Positions 37,043 to 50,447 of a DNA stretch of 64,000 bases are shown one piece after another. Every line of letters begins with the position of its first letter. Within the stretch, counting starts at the first letter, position 1. The notes under the pieces were generated by a model. That model worked only from the letters and a program-made list of their open reading frames with translations. It searched no databases and had not been told where the DNA came from. The DNA is from Rhodamnia argentea (lineage: Eukaryota; Streptophyta; Magnoliopsida; Myrtales; Myrtaceae), in NCBI RefSeq assembly GCF_020921035.1, contig NC_063154.1, forward strand, positions 25,707,448-25,771,447, written 5' to 3'. Position numbers and translations under genes: made by a program.

Positions 37043-38500
37043 TCAATCATATCTATTAATCTTTCACGTGTATGTCCAAACTTTTCTTTAACAAGAATAT
37101 ATCTCCATTTAACTCACTGGATAAGCTTTCGATTCTTTGAACAATTAATTAACGCCATAGTACAACTTAATAAGCCCAAATTACAAAATACGCCAGCTCA
37201 TGAGATAAGCAGAATTCGGAGACCTGAACCTTTTTGTCCATTCATGGATTAAGTTCAAAGGTTTTGTTGTTCATATTTTGAAATAGGTTTTAGTGAGATT
37301 GTTGTATAATAAATTGTTAAAAGATTGTTTATGTTCCATCAATATAGTCTAGTTGACTTTAATCATGGGTAAGCTTTGGGTAAATGTTATCCATTGAATA
37401 TGTTGCGGGCTGATTGGAATCCTTTTTGAATCTTCGATGAAGATATTGATTGAAAAATTCCGCATTTTGAACTAAATTTGCAATACATTACAGAAATGTA
37501 AAAGTTTTATGACTAAATTAACAGAAAAAAATAGTTAAGGACTAAATTAGCACAATTACAATAGGTTTAGTACTTTTTTGGTAATCCTCCCGTTTACCTA
37601 AAAGCACTCAAGTTGATGGTGATGTGCATGATTCATGGCTAAACGATGATCACTTGCTAGTCAAGTACAAATTGGCAAATCAGATTGTAAGTCGGCAACT
37701 TTTGTTGAACATTTAAGGTAAGTAGCTCGATATCGATGATATGAGAGATAAATTCAATACTCGCTAGTAGACGCTAACTGTTAGTAACTACATGTTGGTA
37801 ACTTCCTCAAACGTATACAGTCGCTTGATATAATGTTCACTGGTGAATATCGTAACGTCAATTTAGTAATTTTACAAACCAAACTGCAAATTGGCAAAAT
37901 ATAGTTGTTACTTTGGTGTAGCTTCGAATAGATAACACTAGTATATTTTGATAGTCCATGGTAATAATGCAATGTTACGTCTGATAAAGTTACTGACAAA
38001 TTAGAAATTAGTCGATCCAAATGTTTATCGATAAGTTACTAAGATATTTTATTACCGGCTCAACGATTAGCTTGGCCTCAAGTTTACCAGGGAGAGAGGT
38101 CACGCTGCAACCGGACCGCAGCATCAACGCTAATGCCGGACACCAAGTAGTTTTTGAGTGAATTTTTCATCGTCCAACGGACACTCACCCGCTAGTGTAA
38201 TAAAAAAAAAAGAAAAAGAGTTGCATTCCTTTGGGACCCAACTATACTTCCTTCTCTATCCCCCACCCTTTCCACACCAATCGATGCCTTTTCCACAGCA
38301 ACCGCCTCTTTGAAGCTGCAGGCGGCCTTCTTCCCCACTCCAAACCGCCGCCACCATCACCCGGTGCTGCCAATCATCTCAGCTTGATTTCACCCCCAAC
38401 CCCAAAGGAAAACACAAACACCCAACCCCCCACCCCCCCCCAACAACACAAACATCCTTCCCCTTCCCCTTTTCTCTTTCTCTCTTATATGTCTTAATCT
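37043..38500. other. Intergenic DNA ending in a C-rich tract
   Basis: No gene supported between 37043 and 38230. A GGACTAAATTAGCA-type repeat phrase is at about 37500-37580. Bases 38240-38470 are C/CT-rich (including CCCCCCACCCCCCCCC at about 38426-38443), like a plant 5' leader, and lead into a short open frame. Confidence 0.5.
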
Positions 38501-38531
38501 CTCTCACTATTTACCATTGAAGAGCTCAGCA

Positions 38532-38756
38532 ATGGTGTCTCGCCTCGCCATTGAAAAGCTCGACGCCACCTTGAGCTCTGAACTGCACATTCAAGGGCAT
38601 CCCTCTGCTCATCTGATTCTGCACCATCAACGAGATCCACCAAGGGCAGGAGAGAGTGAGAAAGAGGGGCTCTCTCCAGTTACAAATACAAGAGGAACCG
38701 CCTTATACACCAACATGAGATCATACCGACTATCCTTACAGCATATAGTACCATGA
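38532..38756 (+). CDS. Small hypothetical open frame after a CT-rich leader
   Basis: From ATG 38532, 74 codons read MVSRLAIEKLDATLSSELHI and onward to a TGA at 38754-38756. The preceding DNA is C/CT-rich and resembles an expressed leader. I do not recognise the sequence. It lies tail-to-tail with the EI24-like gene. It could be the first exon of a truncated gene or chance. Confidence 0.25.
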   Translation: MVSRLAIEKLDATLSSELHIQGHPSAHLILHHQRDPPRAGESEKEGLSPVTNTRGTALYTNMRSYRLSLQHIVP

Positions 38757-39277
38757 AATGAAGACAAAATTAAAAAAGCTGTCCAGTCTATTGCAACTTA
38801 ACAAAGATATGTCGCTATGTACAATTTAAAGGGTGAAAATAGGAGTCAACAGGTTAACCTTCACCAGGGAAATTCACTTGTCGGCAAGAATTTACAGTTG
38901 AGTGCTTTACATAGACTTTCTTGTTAATAGCATACGACGACGAACACAACCACATCATTGTTGACCACCCGGTTCATTAACAAATATGCCTTCCATGGAA
39001 ATGTTATGCTCCAGGATCTTCTAACGAGTATGTACAAACTTCTTAGCGTCAGATGATCGTTGATACCTTGAACTAAAGTACAAAAGCACACGTGTTACTG
39101 TCAACGTATATTGTTGTAGGGCTCAGTCTATTGAATCAACATATAGAATTAACAACACCAGAACCACCATCATGACCAGATAATGTTATTAATGAATCAC
39201 CTGTACAGGAGCTGAGAGGGTTTATGCGTTATAAGTTCCATGCAGGCTACAATCATGTCAACAGTGATCAAAGCTTT

Positions 39278-42200
39278 CTAGTGCATCTTCTTCTCTTGTA
39301 ATTGCTCCCGAGATTCCAAAGAGAAAAGACCCAATACCCACATCCTACAGAATTAGAGTGAAACATCAATAGTAGCACTGCCAAGAATTAAACTAGAGTA
39401 CACTGCACAGGACGTCGATTCATATATCAAGGTATTAGCAAAAATCACCAACTAAGGAATTTATAATATTCAGATCAACTTGTCATCCTTATTCTACAAA
39501 ACGATTCACAAAAGAAAAACTGGATTTTTCTAAATTTGAAACAATTTTGTATCATATCACCTAAAATATTCATGCAAGGCCAATAATGCTTGTCCCCATG
39601 AAATATTCTCTAAAAATATTACTATATGCGCAAGATCGGGATCGCAGATATGACTATTTCGATTAATGCAGGGTACTAAAGATTGAAAAGCAAAAGATAG
39701 AAAAGAAGTTATATTTGAGGAAAGTTTGTCTGGCCTCAACTAAAAATAAGATGACGAGAATTCTTGCGACGCGGGCTTCAAAATGGAGAATAACAGTGTT
39801 CACTTGTGGTTCTATAATAGTGAAGCAGGTTTGAAAGGAATAAGGAGACACTTTAGAGCTTATGAGTAGACACAACATAAAGACCTTGAATATTGGATCT
39901 TAGTCGAAGAATTAGCATGAAACAGAGTGCAAAGGAAGTAAATTGATAACCCACTCCAGATTGGTGGGACAACACTTGGTCATTTTTGTTGGGTGGTCAG
40001 CATTTGAAACACCATTAGGTACTTTGTCAAGCCACAACACAATTTTCTAAGCACCAAGAGAATTCTAGTACTATTATCTCTGTGATCTCATGAAACTGCA
40101 GTAGAAAATGATAAAACTTTGTAAATGTGTCTCGCAAGATCAACAGTAAACTTCACAGGGCTAAACTGATACACATAACCTAGGTGGAGACTTAAGTTTA
40201 AATTACAGGATTGTCAATTTCTTTTTCTTTTTTTGGGTCAAAAAGGATTGTCAATTGAAATGCCCAGAATTGCTGTATGTTCATAGATGCAAGGGTTTCG
40301 ATAAGTGAAGGTAATTTATCTAAATATAGATATGCTGCTAAAATCAATATTCACACTTCTTTGGGAAATTGAATAGGCACAGAGGCATCTTACGACAAAG
40401 TATCAGCGGCATAAAATATTGGTAGCCTTCCTATTCCAGCATCTCTCTTTTTTCTTCCTTCAGAAAATATAGCTTGCTCAGCCCTTGAGCTTGTAGCTGT
40501 CAGCACAAACTGAAAGATGCATTTATTAGTACAGAAAATGCAGATGAATCAAACCAATTTGAACAATTAGCAAAGAGAAGAAATAAGCACGGTCAAATAA
40601 AAGAAAAGGAGGAAGAACCATGTTTTGTCTGCTGAATTGGCAATGGTAAATGAGCTATCTAACAAGAATATGTCACCGCACTCTCTGCACAAATGGTTCG
40701 ATGTCTGAATACAAGCATATCTACTTTCCTTCAGAAGCTGAAAGCCCAAATTCTGATATCTAGCAGCATCAACAGGTCGCGTGCACAGGTAATCATTAGG
40801 GTTTGCTAGCTTCTCGTATATCTGGTGTTTTTTGGTCTGACCTATTTAAATTTTCATCATGTTTCCATGTTAATGAAACAGAGCTTCAAACTTGGAGTCC
40901 AATTTAGCATTTATGACATTTATTATAGCATTAATTACCAGTTCGGGAATTTTATAATTAATGCTGATCTAAGGAAGCTAGGCCTGAGTTGGGCATGATT
41001 CAGATACAGAACTATATTGATGTTTAGCAGCGAACAGCCAAAGTGGATGATAAGCATGTATTTTGAGGCAGAAATTTGTTAACTAAGGGAAAAGACCTGA
41101 CCAAGGGTTGGAAATAAGGTGTGTGTATATCATTTCACACTTGAAATGGAAATACGTCACGAGTGCTCAAGACATTTGCTGAAGATTAACTAGATTTTTT
41201 ATCAACCAGTTTCTCTAGCACTAAGGGCACACACTACAGGCAATATAGGAAAAGGCAAAGACATACCAGTGGAAAAAGTATAGCCATAACACCATAGCCC
41301 ACCAGAGGTGAGAAAAAGAAACTAGCCAGAACGCAGGGGTTTCCTGTAAGGAATTTAAGCAAATTTATTGAATACATAGATTGACTTGCCACCAAGTAAA
41401 CCTCATTTTAGACATGCTCACAACCAGCAAATAAAGTGGCTCATTTCAGCATTCTCTTAGCAGTATAAGCATTGAATCTCCACATGAAAATTCAAACATA
41501 ATAGCACTAAATAGAATGCCGTTTATGGAAGAAAAAAGAATCATATGAGCTTCAGAGAAACACATAAATCATTTTTCAACATGACATGCTGCGAGATACC
41601 ATTATGACCTGCACGTTGATTTAGAAGATTTCAATTAAACGAGAGACACACATGCCATGATGACATATAAATTTTGTCATAACAGATCCACATCGCATAT
41701 GCTTCTGACAAACTGCATGATTCAACATCAACCGCTAGTTGACACAATTAAGTGTTCATTAAGCCACACTTTGACCCAATTTTAGTTTCATGCAATTGTT
41801 TCAATTTTACCTAACAGGTCTACAAACTTCGATTTAACTCTGTTGATAAACATGACAGTTTGTCATTTCATGGAAAAACTTAAAGCTGATATGGAGAAAG
41901 TAATCCAATCTAATGACAGAAATGCTGCGAGATATTATTATGACCTGCACATTGATTTAGAAGATTTCAATTAAACGAGAGACACACATGCCATGATGAC
42001 ATATAAAGTCTGTCATAACAGATCAACATCGCATGCGCTTCTGACAAACCGCATAATTCAATATCAACTGCTAGTTGACACAATTAAGTGTTCATTAAGC
42101 CAAACTTTGACACAATTTTAGTTTCATGCAATTGTTTCAATTTTACCTAACAGTTCTACAGACTTTGATTCAACTCTCTGTTGATAAAAATGACAGTTTG

Positions 42201-45200
42201 TCATTTCATGGAAAAACTTAAAGCTGATATGGAGAAAGTAATCCAATGTAATGACGGAAATGCTGCAAGATACCATTATGACCCGCACATTGATTTAGAA
42301 GATTTCAATTAAACAAGAGACACACATGCCATGATGACATATAAAGTCTGTCATAACAGATCAACATCGCATGTGCTTCTGACAAACCACATAATTCAAC
42401 ATCAACAGCTAGTTGACACAATTAAGTGTTCATTAAGCCAAATTTTGACCCAATTTTAGTTTCATGCAATTGTTTCGATTTTGCCTAACAGGTCTACAAA
42501 TTTCGATTTAACTCTCCATTGATAAACATGACAGTTTGTCATTTCATGGAAAAACTTAAAGCTGATATGGAGAAAGTAATCCAATGTAATTACGGAAATG
42601 ACTCCCTTAAAAAAAGAAAGCTCATCTCACTTATTCAAACAAGGAAGTTCCAAGACTTCATATGTTTTATTTGGATATATTCTATATGGCCAACATTAGG
42701 AAAAAGTATTGACCCATTTTAAATATAAGTTACCTAAAAGCAATAAATACAATCTGAAACTTTGATAGCTTAGAAGTTGAAACTGTATGCTAATTTTGTT
42801 GTACTGTCTTTGCAGTAGAATATTATAGTTTAAATTGACATATCTTTCCGAGCTCCCAACAGATTAACATAATTTCATGAATCATTAATACAGGAAGATC
42901 AAACTAATATGATCCCTCTCTTCCAGGTAAGATAGAAGAGCATCATTAAAGTCCACTCTTTATAATATCACCTGAACTTTAACCAGTAGCATACCCATGC
43001 ATTAACAATTGAATGTACTTTTCCTCTACAATTAACATTATTTTGTCCAAGTGTTGTATCAGAAAAGTTGGCAGCTTTAGTTTAATGAAGGTTTTCAACA
43101 TCTTCATTGTTTCATCCATCACATCTGTTCGTTTATTTTTATTCGGTTTAAGTTCTATACGAAATTTTACCTAAGTTTAGCTTATGTTTTGCTAATATGT
43201 TAATTAACTTCGATGTTTATTCTTCTAAGCGACTTCTCGTTAAAGAAAGTAGTCAAAGAAAAGTTAACTTGACACAAAAATATTTTTAAGAGTTAAGAGC
43301 ACGTGTTTCTTTTTTCAGTTTCAGTAATGACAAGAGGCAACTTCACTAAAATGGCCCTGATTGACCAATTATAAAAATCTGTCCAAATGAGAGCCAAACA
43401 ATGTTCAAAACAGTCTTCGATTGACCTATGTTAGTAAGAGCAATAACGTGATCCTTCCAAGGAAATATACCACTCGTACCCCTCCTCATTATCCATAACC
43501 ACTAGTGATGACTACCTTAGAGCGCATTTCAAAATGCAGTCCTTCCCTGTTCCATTTTAGCTATCTTGCAATCAGATTTACAAGGAGTCAAGGACCCTCA
43601 GACAAAAGTTCTAGGCTTCAGTTCACATTTCCAGCAATTTTCCATCCAGATCACCCAAATTGACTACCAATCTCCTATAGAGGATTTCAGAAGGAATATA
43701 TATATACATAGAGAACATGAAAAGAGCATTATTTAGAGAAGATACTCAAACAGTCAATTTTGTTGGTTGTGTCAGAAAAATCAGTGCATCCTTTGCTATA
43801 AAAAGAAAATACGTGAAACTACTTCAATATTCTATTACATATGTACATAACATCAAAAGGATGATTGAAAAAGTGTGTAACACAAGAAATAGCATGTCTT
43901 TCTCACCACCAAGTGCGTTTATGCCATAAGAAATACACAAACTAGGATATCCATTGCAGGAGAAAGACACAATAAAAACCCACTACAGATACTCTTTGAT
44001 ACGTGGATCCCACATAAATCATGGTGAACAACTATTTGATAAGTGTCACGTCAAAAATCTCAGATTAGCTGACCCACGAATCCATGGATCACATCCCACC
44101 CAATACACATGCACACTGAGACTGCAATATTAAGTATCGTGATCAGAAAGAACATTACCAAAACCAGCAAAGAATGCCCAATTGGATTCAAAGAAGTCCA
44201 GCCTTTTGTCCAGACTAACTCCAGTAAAGTTCCATTTGTACCTAAAAATTCCCACATAAGAAGAAGTAAAAGGCAAGAAAAATGTATAACCCAATAAAAT
44301 ACATTGAGAAGATTACATACTCGAAACAGTAATAAGCATACATCCAGGAGAGCAGCAAAATATTAAGTGGCTTCCCAATATAGGGAACAAATCCTAGAAC
44401 ATAAACCTGCACAGTGCAGTAACTACTACTCAGCTTGTCAGGCATACAAATGGTATATGAAAAGGTATTAAAAGAAAATGCAGTCGTTAAGGCAACAAAG
44501 CAGTAGAACATTGTAGAGTAAATGTGGCACGGGTGCACTAGTTTGGGGTGAATGTGGCATGGGTGTATCAGTTCGGGAGTTTTTGTAACGAAAATTAGTT
44601 TAGGTTAAATGTGATATGGCCGTACTAGTTTGGGTTTTTTGTGGTATAAACCAAAAAAAAAAAATAAGATCTAGCATTCTCTCCCTCAATTGCATCTACA
44701 TGACTGATTTCATTATGGTAATTCCATCATAAATCAACAACATTTGGCCTTCATTGCAGTCATTGTTCATCGTTGGGAAAACATTCTACTAACATTGTTG
44801 CCACAATGGCGTAATCACCTGGGCAGCTATAATTGTGAAGCCATACACATCACAGGATTCAGGAACAACATCAAATTCTACCATATTTGAGCAATTAACA
44901 AAATTTTTACTCTATTCAACACCTGTGGGTTGTAGAAGGTGTTTGATCATGAGGATAGTTCAAAGTCCAACTAAAATGCTTTTAACCCATGATGTAGCTA
45001 CTCAAGATTAAATCTAGACTTTATTTCACCTCCAGGAAGAAAAAGGTCAGAAGCAGTATTGAATACACCTGCTCTCCAATTCCAATCATCAACCTAAGGA
45101 AAATGAGAACACTTCAGCTTCAGATGAAATAATACCAAAAGCAAACTTCCATAGCCAAGTATAAGAATGGTTGATCGTGTTTAGTTCTATACCCTCCAAG

Positions 45201-48200
45201 ATCAACAAGTTTTTCTGTTTCAATCTTTCTTTCCAACGCCACTGCTTCATTTTTGCTTGAGGGTTGCTCTAACGTAGACTGAGATCCTTCCATAGCAGCA
45301 AATCCATGTTTAGCTATATCACTGTACCTGCATTCACATCTTCCACCAAAACCTTAGATTTCCTCCACAACCTATATCAGACATACTCGGAAAGAATGCA
45401 CAATAATCAACAAAAAAATCTACGCTTGAAGGAATTTAAAAGTGTACACAGCACACTAGAGCTTTACATCGTGGAAACCTCCCTATCAGCTCAAAGCGAA
45501 CTGGCACTGAAAAGGCAAAACCAAATTACAACCTTAAAAACTGAAATCCGGGGCACGTTCTTATCATAGCTTGGGGTGCAAGCAATGAATGAAGACCATT
45601 TCTTAAATCTCTCAAGGACCACCTCGTATAAGATGGTTATGAAACGTATCCATTGGAGCACCTTCTTCCCCTGGACCACTTTTATCCCCCACAAAATAGA
45701 GGTTAACCAAACACCAACAATTCTATTGAGTGTCTTAACCTTTCTCTTTCTGAAAAGCTTTACATTCCTTGTTTTCTTGCATCAAATAAACAAAGACATG
45801 TGGCTTTTGCTACCTCTCAATTAGGACTTCAGCATAGGAAATGTACTAAGTCTAGTTGACCCACAAATTATTTCAGTAATTTTTTCTTTCTCCTTGTTTC
45901 CATTGAACAGTATAAATGTTGACTCCTGTGTTTAACTTACAAGAAAGGCAATATACAAAGGCTTAGGGTACTTTATCTCGTAATCATGATGCTCATCGCT
46001 ATCCTTGCTTTATGGAAAATTGACTGAAATCAAACAAACAAGACTACCAGAGTAAAAAGACATAAAACTAACTAGTGTAATGAGGGCAATACCATATAGC
46101 GCTCAAAATAAAGCTAAAAATGTACAATGGGTAGAACCAGAAAACCTGCAAAAAAAAAAATCCTGGTGAAAGTTAATCAATCCATGAGGGACTATAAGAT
46201 ATTTCATGAACACAAAACATTAACTTTCTCATTATTGAAATCTACCAGTCATTCCTTAAGTTTCTGTGAACCTGATGCGAATTCACTCCTCTTAAATTCT
46301 TATCTTGAGGTTTCTTTTTTTAACATAAAGGGTACAGCATTCAAATCACTAATAGTACTCTTTCAATTGGGCAATTTCAGGGGTCAGTAGAGTACTTTCC
46401 ATGCCCTACGTATCTCTCAAGACTACTTTCCAAGCTCAAGTACCTAGACATCAAACAAAATTATAATACCTATAATTTGTTTCTTTCCTAGTCCAAAATC
46501 AATCCATACTCAACATTTAAAATGAGATTAACTTTAGTGCTAATCTAGGAAGAAATCAAAAGTTAAGCAACATACAAGTACAACAAACTATGGAATACAG
46601 CTCTTTTACTCGTATGCTTCTATTGGATGGTTGGGAACTTGGGAGTTCAGCATTGAAGGAACTATACGTGTGATTGCCTCGGAACTTGTAAAAAGAAAAG
46701 TTTTGTCAATTGCTTCTTCCATCTCTTGATCACCACAGAAGAGAAATCATGAGGGCTTCTATGCATCTGGAAGGCCCCAAATGCATTGTCAAGGACAAAT
46801 TGCCATTTTATGTTGTTGGTCTAGAGACAAGTCATAACATATGATCTTCTATTTATCGAACCTTTTGTTCCCCGTGGTAAAATTTGGGCACACATGCACT
46901 CATTAAATTCCATCGTAATTCTGAAAGCTACTTAGGCATGGACAAGCCACTTGCATAGGGGCATTGTTCACGATAGTCTGAGAACAGCAGATCTAAAAAT
47001 AAACCCAGATAGTCACAACGAACTAAAAACTATCGGTAAAATCGGGTGTCCTCATGGTGTTCTTCATTGAGTATGTTCAGATGGTGAATGCTTCTTTTAT
47101 GTAATGTGAATTGTTTGCATTACATACATGAGTTGTCTAGCGTCAGAGGATATTTGGAAAAACCACTCAATAAAAGCACCAATCTGATAGCACAGATCCA
47201 TTAATTAGGATATCCAAGAACATCACTCGAAAGTAATGTCATACAGTCAAAATGAGAGAAGCAAAACAAACGCCCCTTTTTTCACAAAAACTACAGCTTT
47301 GGGTAGTGCTCACTGCTCTGCCAACACAAGGCCATGAAACAGCACGTGTTCAATATTTAATAATTAAAAACTGCAGATGTCAAGAGCAAACTTACATAAA
47401 GCAGTTGTACAAGTCCAAAATGTAGGAACGAATAGAGCTTCAAAACACTAGAAAATGGACAAGAGTCTTGAGAAGTAATCTGACAGCAGTTCTCAGGCAA
47501 TATCCACTGAAGTGTAGGGATGACAAGCAAATGTAAGACAAGTATGCTGCAAATAAATCGATGTTATTTTCGTCACAAGTACGCACATCAAACTTTGAAG
47601 AACGAAGTGGAAGAGCATTGATAGAAGAGTTGAGAAACAAAATCAATTGAAAATATCAATTGTTACAACTTGCAATTGTTGCCCGTATATATCATCTAAG
47701 ATTCAACTGATTATAACTGTTGAGGAAATATCTACATACGAATGCAATGAAAATGCTAAGGGAACACTTCACAATTTGAGTCAACTAGTTTCTGGAACAC
47801 ATAACGATACATGCTTTGCACATGTTTAGCCTAAATATAGCCCATTAAGAATTCACAATGTTCATTATGTTTATTAAGAGTTTCCAACACACCCATGATT
47901 AGTCTTTCTACAATCTTTCTCTTCCTTTTTCTTAGCAAGACTCTACCCTAATTCAGTGGAGAAACTTTTAGGTGCTCCAAGGCATGATGTAACCATCCAA
48001 CCATGCCAACAACCTCGTAGAGCGTGCTGAGTATCATGAGTTATTTCTTCCAAATTTATGACACTTCTCACATGGCAATTAAGTTGGGTGGACAGGAGCA
48101 TAGTGCTCTAGGAGGACTAGAACCTCTCTTCATTAACATTAAGCACCAATGGGTACTTCCAAAGGTCCCATTATCATGAGTTCCACTGAAATTTCCCTCC

Positions 48201-49066
48201 TTTTGCTCAAGCACAAGTTTCAAGCAAAGCCAAAGAAACTTCTGCCAGAATAAAGAGAGAACCGCAATAGACAGCTGCTTGCGCAACAGCACTGACCTCA
48301 TCACAATTCAAAAAAGAATTACAATAGCTTAAAAAGTTCATTCGAATACCACCATTATCCATGCCAGGAGACAAAAATACACTTCATTTTGTAATATAAA
48401 TTTCCTGACTGCATTCTGAACAATGAATAATAAATGAAGTCTCCTCAAGAAATATCATCAAACGGTAAGGACATTTGAAATGAGGGCACTGGGACATGAA
48501 ACGACCTTAATAAAGAGGCACATTTTTGCAGACAAATCAACGGACACCACAGTTTTGAGGTAATGAACTAAAGAGAAGTGTTTCCAAGCTAACGTAGCTT
48601 CTGATCTCTATCATCACTAAACATATAGACCACCAACGAAAGTCTTAAAGAACTCAAAATCGTAAATTCAGCGACAGAGAGACCGCGAAGTACCCAACTC
48701 CTAAAACAGCATCGCATTCAAATTCATCCGATAAAACAGGATTCCCAGAGACACAACAAGTACCTCCCGAGGAATATGAAGCCGTTCAAGAGAAAACACT
48801 GTCCGGTCCTGATCGAGAGCTTCTTCGACCTACCAAAGCGCGAATTCAACAAACAAAAAGAAAAATTCAGTGAATTTCAAATTCGTCCATCATTTCCAGG
48901 AAAGGAGAACACGAATCGAGAAGCAGCGAAGCTAGGAAGAGCCACGACGAGCTAAAGACGAGGGAGAGGAAGGTAACTTGAGGCAGAGGGAGACGACTCT
49001 GTGAAGGCAACACGCGTCCGCGAATCCGGCGAACCAGAGGCGCGACGCTGCCACCATCTTCGACAT
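39278..49066 (-). CDS. EI24: EI24-like multi-pass membrane protein, complete (11 exons)
   Basis: Plant homologue of etoposide-induced protein 2.4, an ER membrane protein linked in animals to autophagy; the plant role is poorly known. Exons: 49066-48978, 48829-48764, 47546-47396, 46145-46093, 45327-45193, 45093-45030, 44406-44321, 44241-44159, 41343-41267, 40509-40394, 39344-39278. All borders are GT-AG, phases agree, and the joined product is 328 residues. Family landmarks in order: ACCLHRVV, RTGQCFLLNGFIFLG, VIPTLQWILP, YSFLHFGLVQL, FWFYPLYIFSFIL, IGIGEQVYSILLLTFFFLE, VLGFVPYIGKPLNILLLSWM, YAYYCFEYKWNF, FFESNWAFFAGFGNPC, RLPIFYAADTLS. At least six hydrophobic segments are visible. A charged linker of about 30 residues lies in exon 5. 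Start is ATG 49066, the first in frame before ASRLWFAGF. Intron 8 (41344-44158) holds tandem repeats. Confidence 0.93.
41586..42598. repeat. Three tandem copies of about 337 bp in EI24 intron 8
   Basis: Copies start near 41586, 41932 and 42260 at the phrase ATGCTGCGAGATA and end near 42598. Each contains GAGACACACATGCCATGATG, CTAGTTGACACAATTAAGTG and AAAGCTGATATGGAGAAAGT. Lengths vary from 328 to 346 through small indels. Non-coding expansion inside an intron. Confidence 0.92.
44520..44655. repeat. Dispersed repeat phrase in EI24 intron 6
   Basis: Phrases of the type GGTGCACTAGTTTGGGGTGAATGT followed by GTGGTAT recur three times here. Related phrases (ACTAGTTTGGAGTAAACTTATC) occur at 49775-49900, so this is a family member placed in the intron between exons 6 and 7. 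Confidence 0.55.
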
Positions 49067-50447
49067 CGCGTCCTCCGTCCATGGCTTCGCGGACTCCATG
49101 GGGGGCGATCGAGGCTGCTTGGAGCCGAGAACCAGGGACGGAGGGACTTGCGTGGAATCTGGTGGAGTCAGAGTTGACCGATTTCGACAGAAGGAAGGCG
49201 TGCTTGTTGAACTTACGGAAATATAAAAATACGAGGCATGTGCCGCACTATGTTCTATTAAAAATTATTTTAACTTTCATATAATTTCTTGGTTCAGAAA
49301 TATTAAAAGATTTATATCAGATGAGATATCTTTAACAAAACCTTGTAACATAATTAATCCTGTAGTATAATCTGAATTCATGGCATCGTCATTTCAGATC
49401 ATGTGTTACTAATTATGATATCTTCTCACATGCTTTTGAAAGAATGATGACAAATACATGGGGGTGTTTAGAATCAGTATAATTTTCGTTCCATATAAAT
49501 CGCACTATCGGAGGAATCATCTATGATGAATTTACACCTTAAATTACAGTCTAAATTGATAAACATGTGACAAGTTTATTTTAAACTAGTATACCACCTT
49601 TTGTTCGCTTTTTTTAAATTTTACAGTTAAATTGCTGAGTTAAACAACACGTGACAGTTGATGGATATATCGGTTTATGGTTTTTACCCTCTTTTTATCA
49701 CATGCTTATTAGTTTGAGGTTTTTTGTGATGTTGACCTAATTTAATAGAAATTAGCAAATGGTAAAATTATCATAAGTATACTAGTTTGGAGTAAACTTA
49801 TCACAAGTGTACTCATTTGGAATTTTTGGTGGTCGAAAAAAATAATTTGGAGTAAATTTATCATAAGTGTAATAGCTTGGGATTTTTCGTGATATTATAT
49901 CCACTATTTGTTGCAACGAAATTGTAATGCATAATTCATTTAGGCTATGTTTGATGAATTGTATATAAGTATAGATTGGATAACTTTGACCATATTCGAT
50001 ATTTGGGGTAACAATAAATTCGTGTGTGTGTGTGTGTATATATATAATTTTAATATAAGAAAATACTACCTAAGGGGGTGGGGCAATGACAAGAAGACAA
50101 GGTTCGATTGGGGGTGAACGGTTTCAAGTTCCTTACATATTCCACCTTGAACCTAGAACCTACTCATTGGAATAGGTTATTCATTTTTTTTTTAACTCGA
50201 AACCTACCATATCACAAGTTCTAAGGTTGGTTTGAGGGTACTCGAGAGCCTACTAATTTCTTTTCTTTTCTTTTCTTTTTTCATTTTTAGTTAAGCAAAA
50301 TGATAATGAATACTACAACCCCTAAGAGGAAGTAGATGTGAGCGGTTTCAGATTCCATAAATACTACATTTAGAACATGAAACCAACCCATTAGAACAGG
50401 TTTCTCATTTTTTAGGACTTGAAACCTAAAAATTTATTTTGCTCTAG
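49067..50447. other. EI24 upstream region and intergenic repeats
   Basis: No convincing TATA box was seen before the EI24 start. A 67-codon frame on the plus strand from 49081 overlaps the likely leader and is not supported. Bases 49600-49910 carry dispersed CTAGTTTGGAGTAA-type repeat phrases. A GT/AT microsatellite lies at 50022-50047. Bases 50100-50440 carry repeated AACCTAC/GAAACCTA words. Confidence 0.55.
50022..50047. repeat. GT/AT microsatellite
   Basis: GTGTGTGTGTGTGTG followed by TATATATATA. Confidence 0.9.

Noticed and set aside
45950..46020. Possible extra EI24 exon reading DEHHDYEIKYPKPLYIAF on the minus strand
   Set aside because: Exons 4 and 5 join in phase without it and the family has no such insert; treated as intron sequence.
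49081..49284. 67-codon plus-strand frame overlapping the EI24 start
   Set aside because: Lies antisense to the EI24 leader and first bases; no homology and a poor leader.
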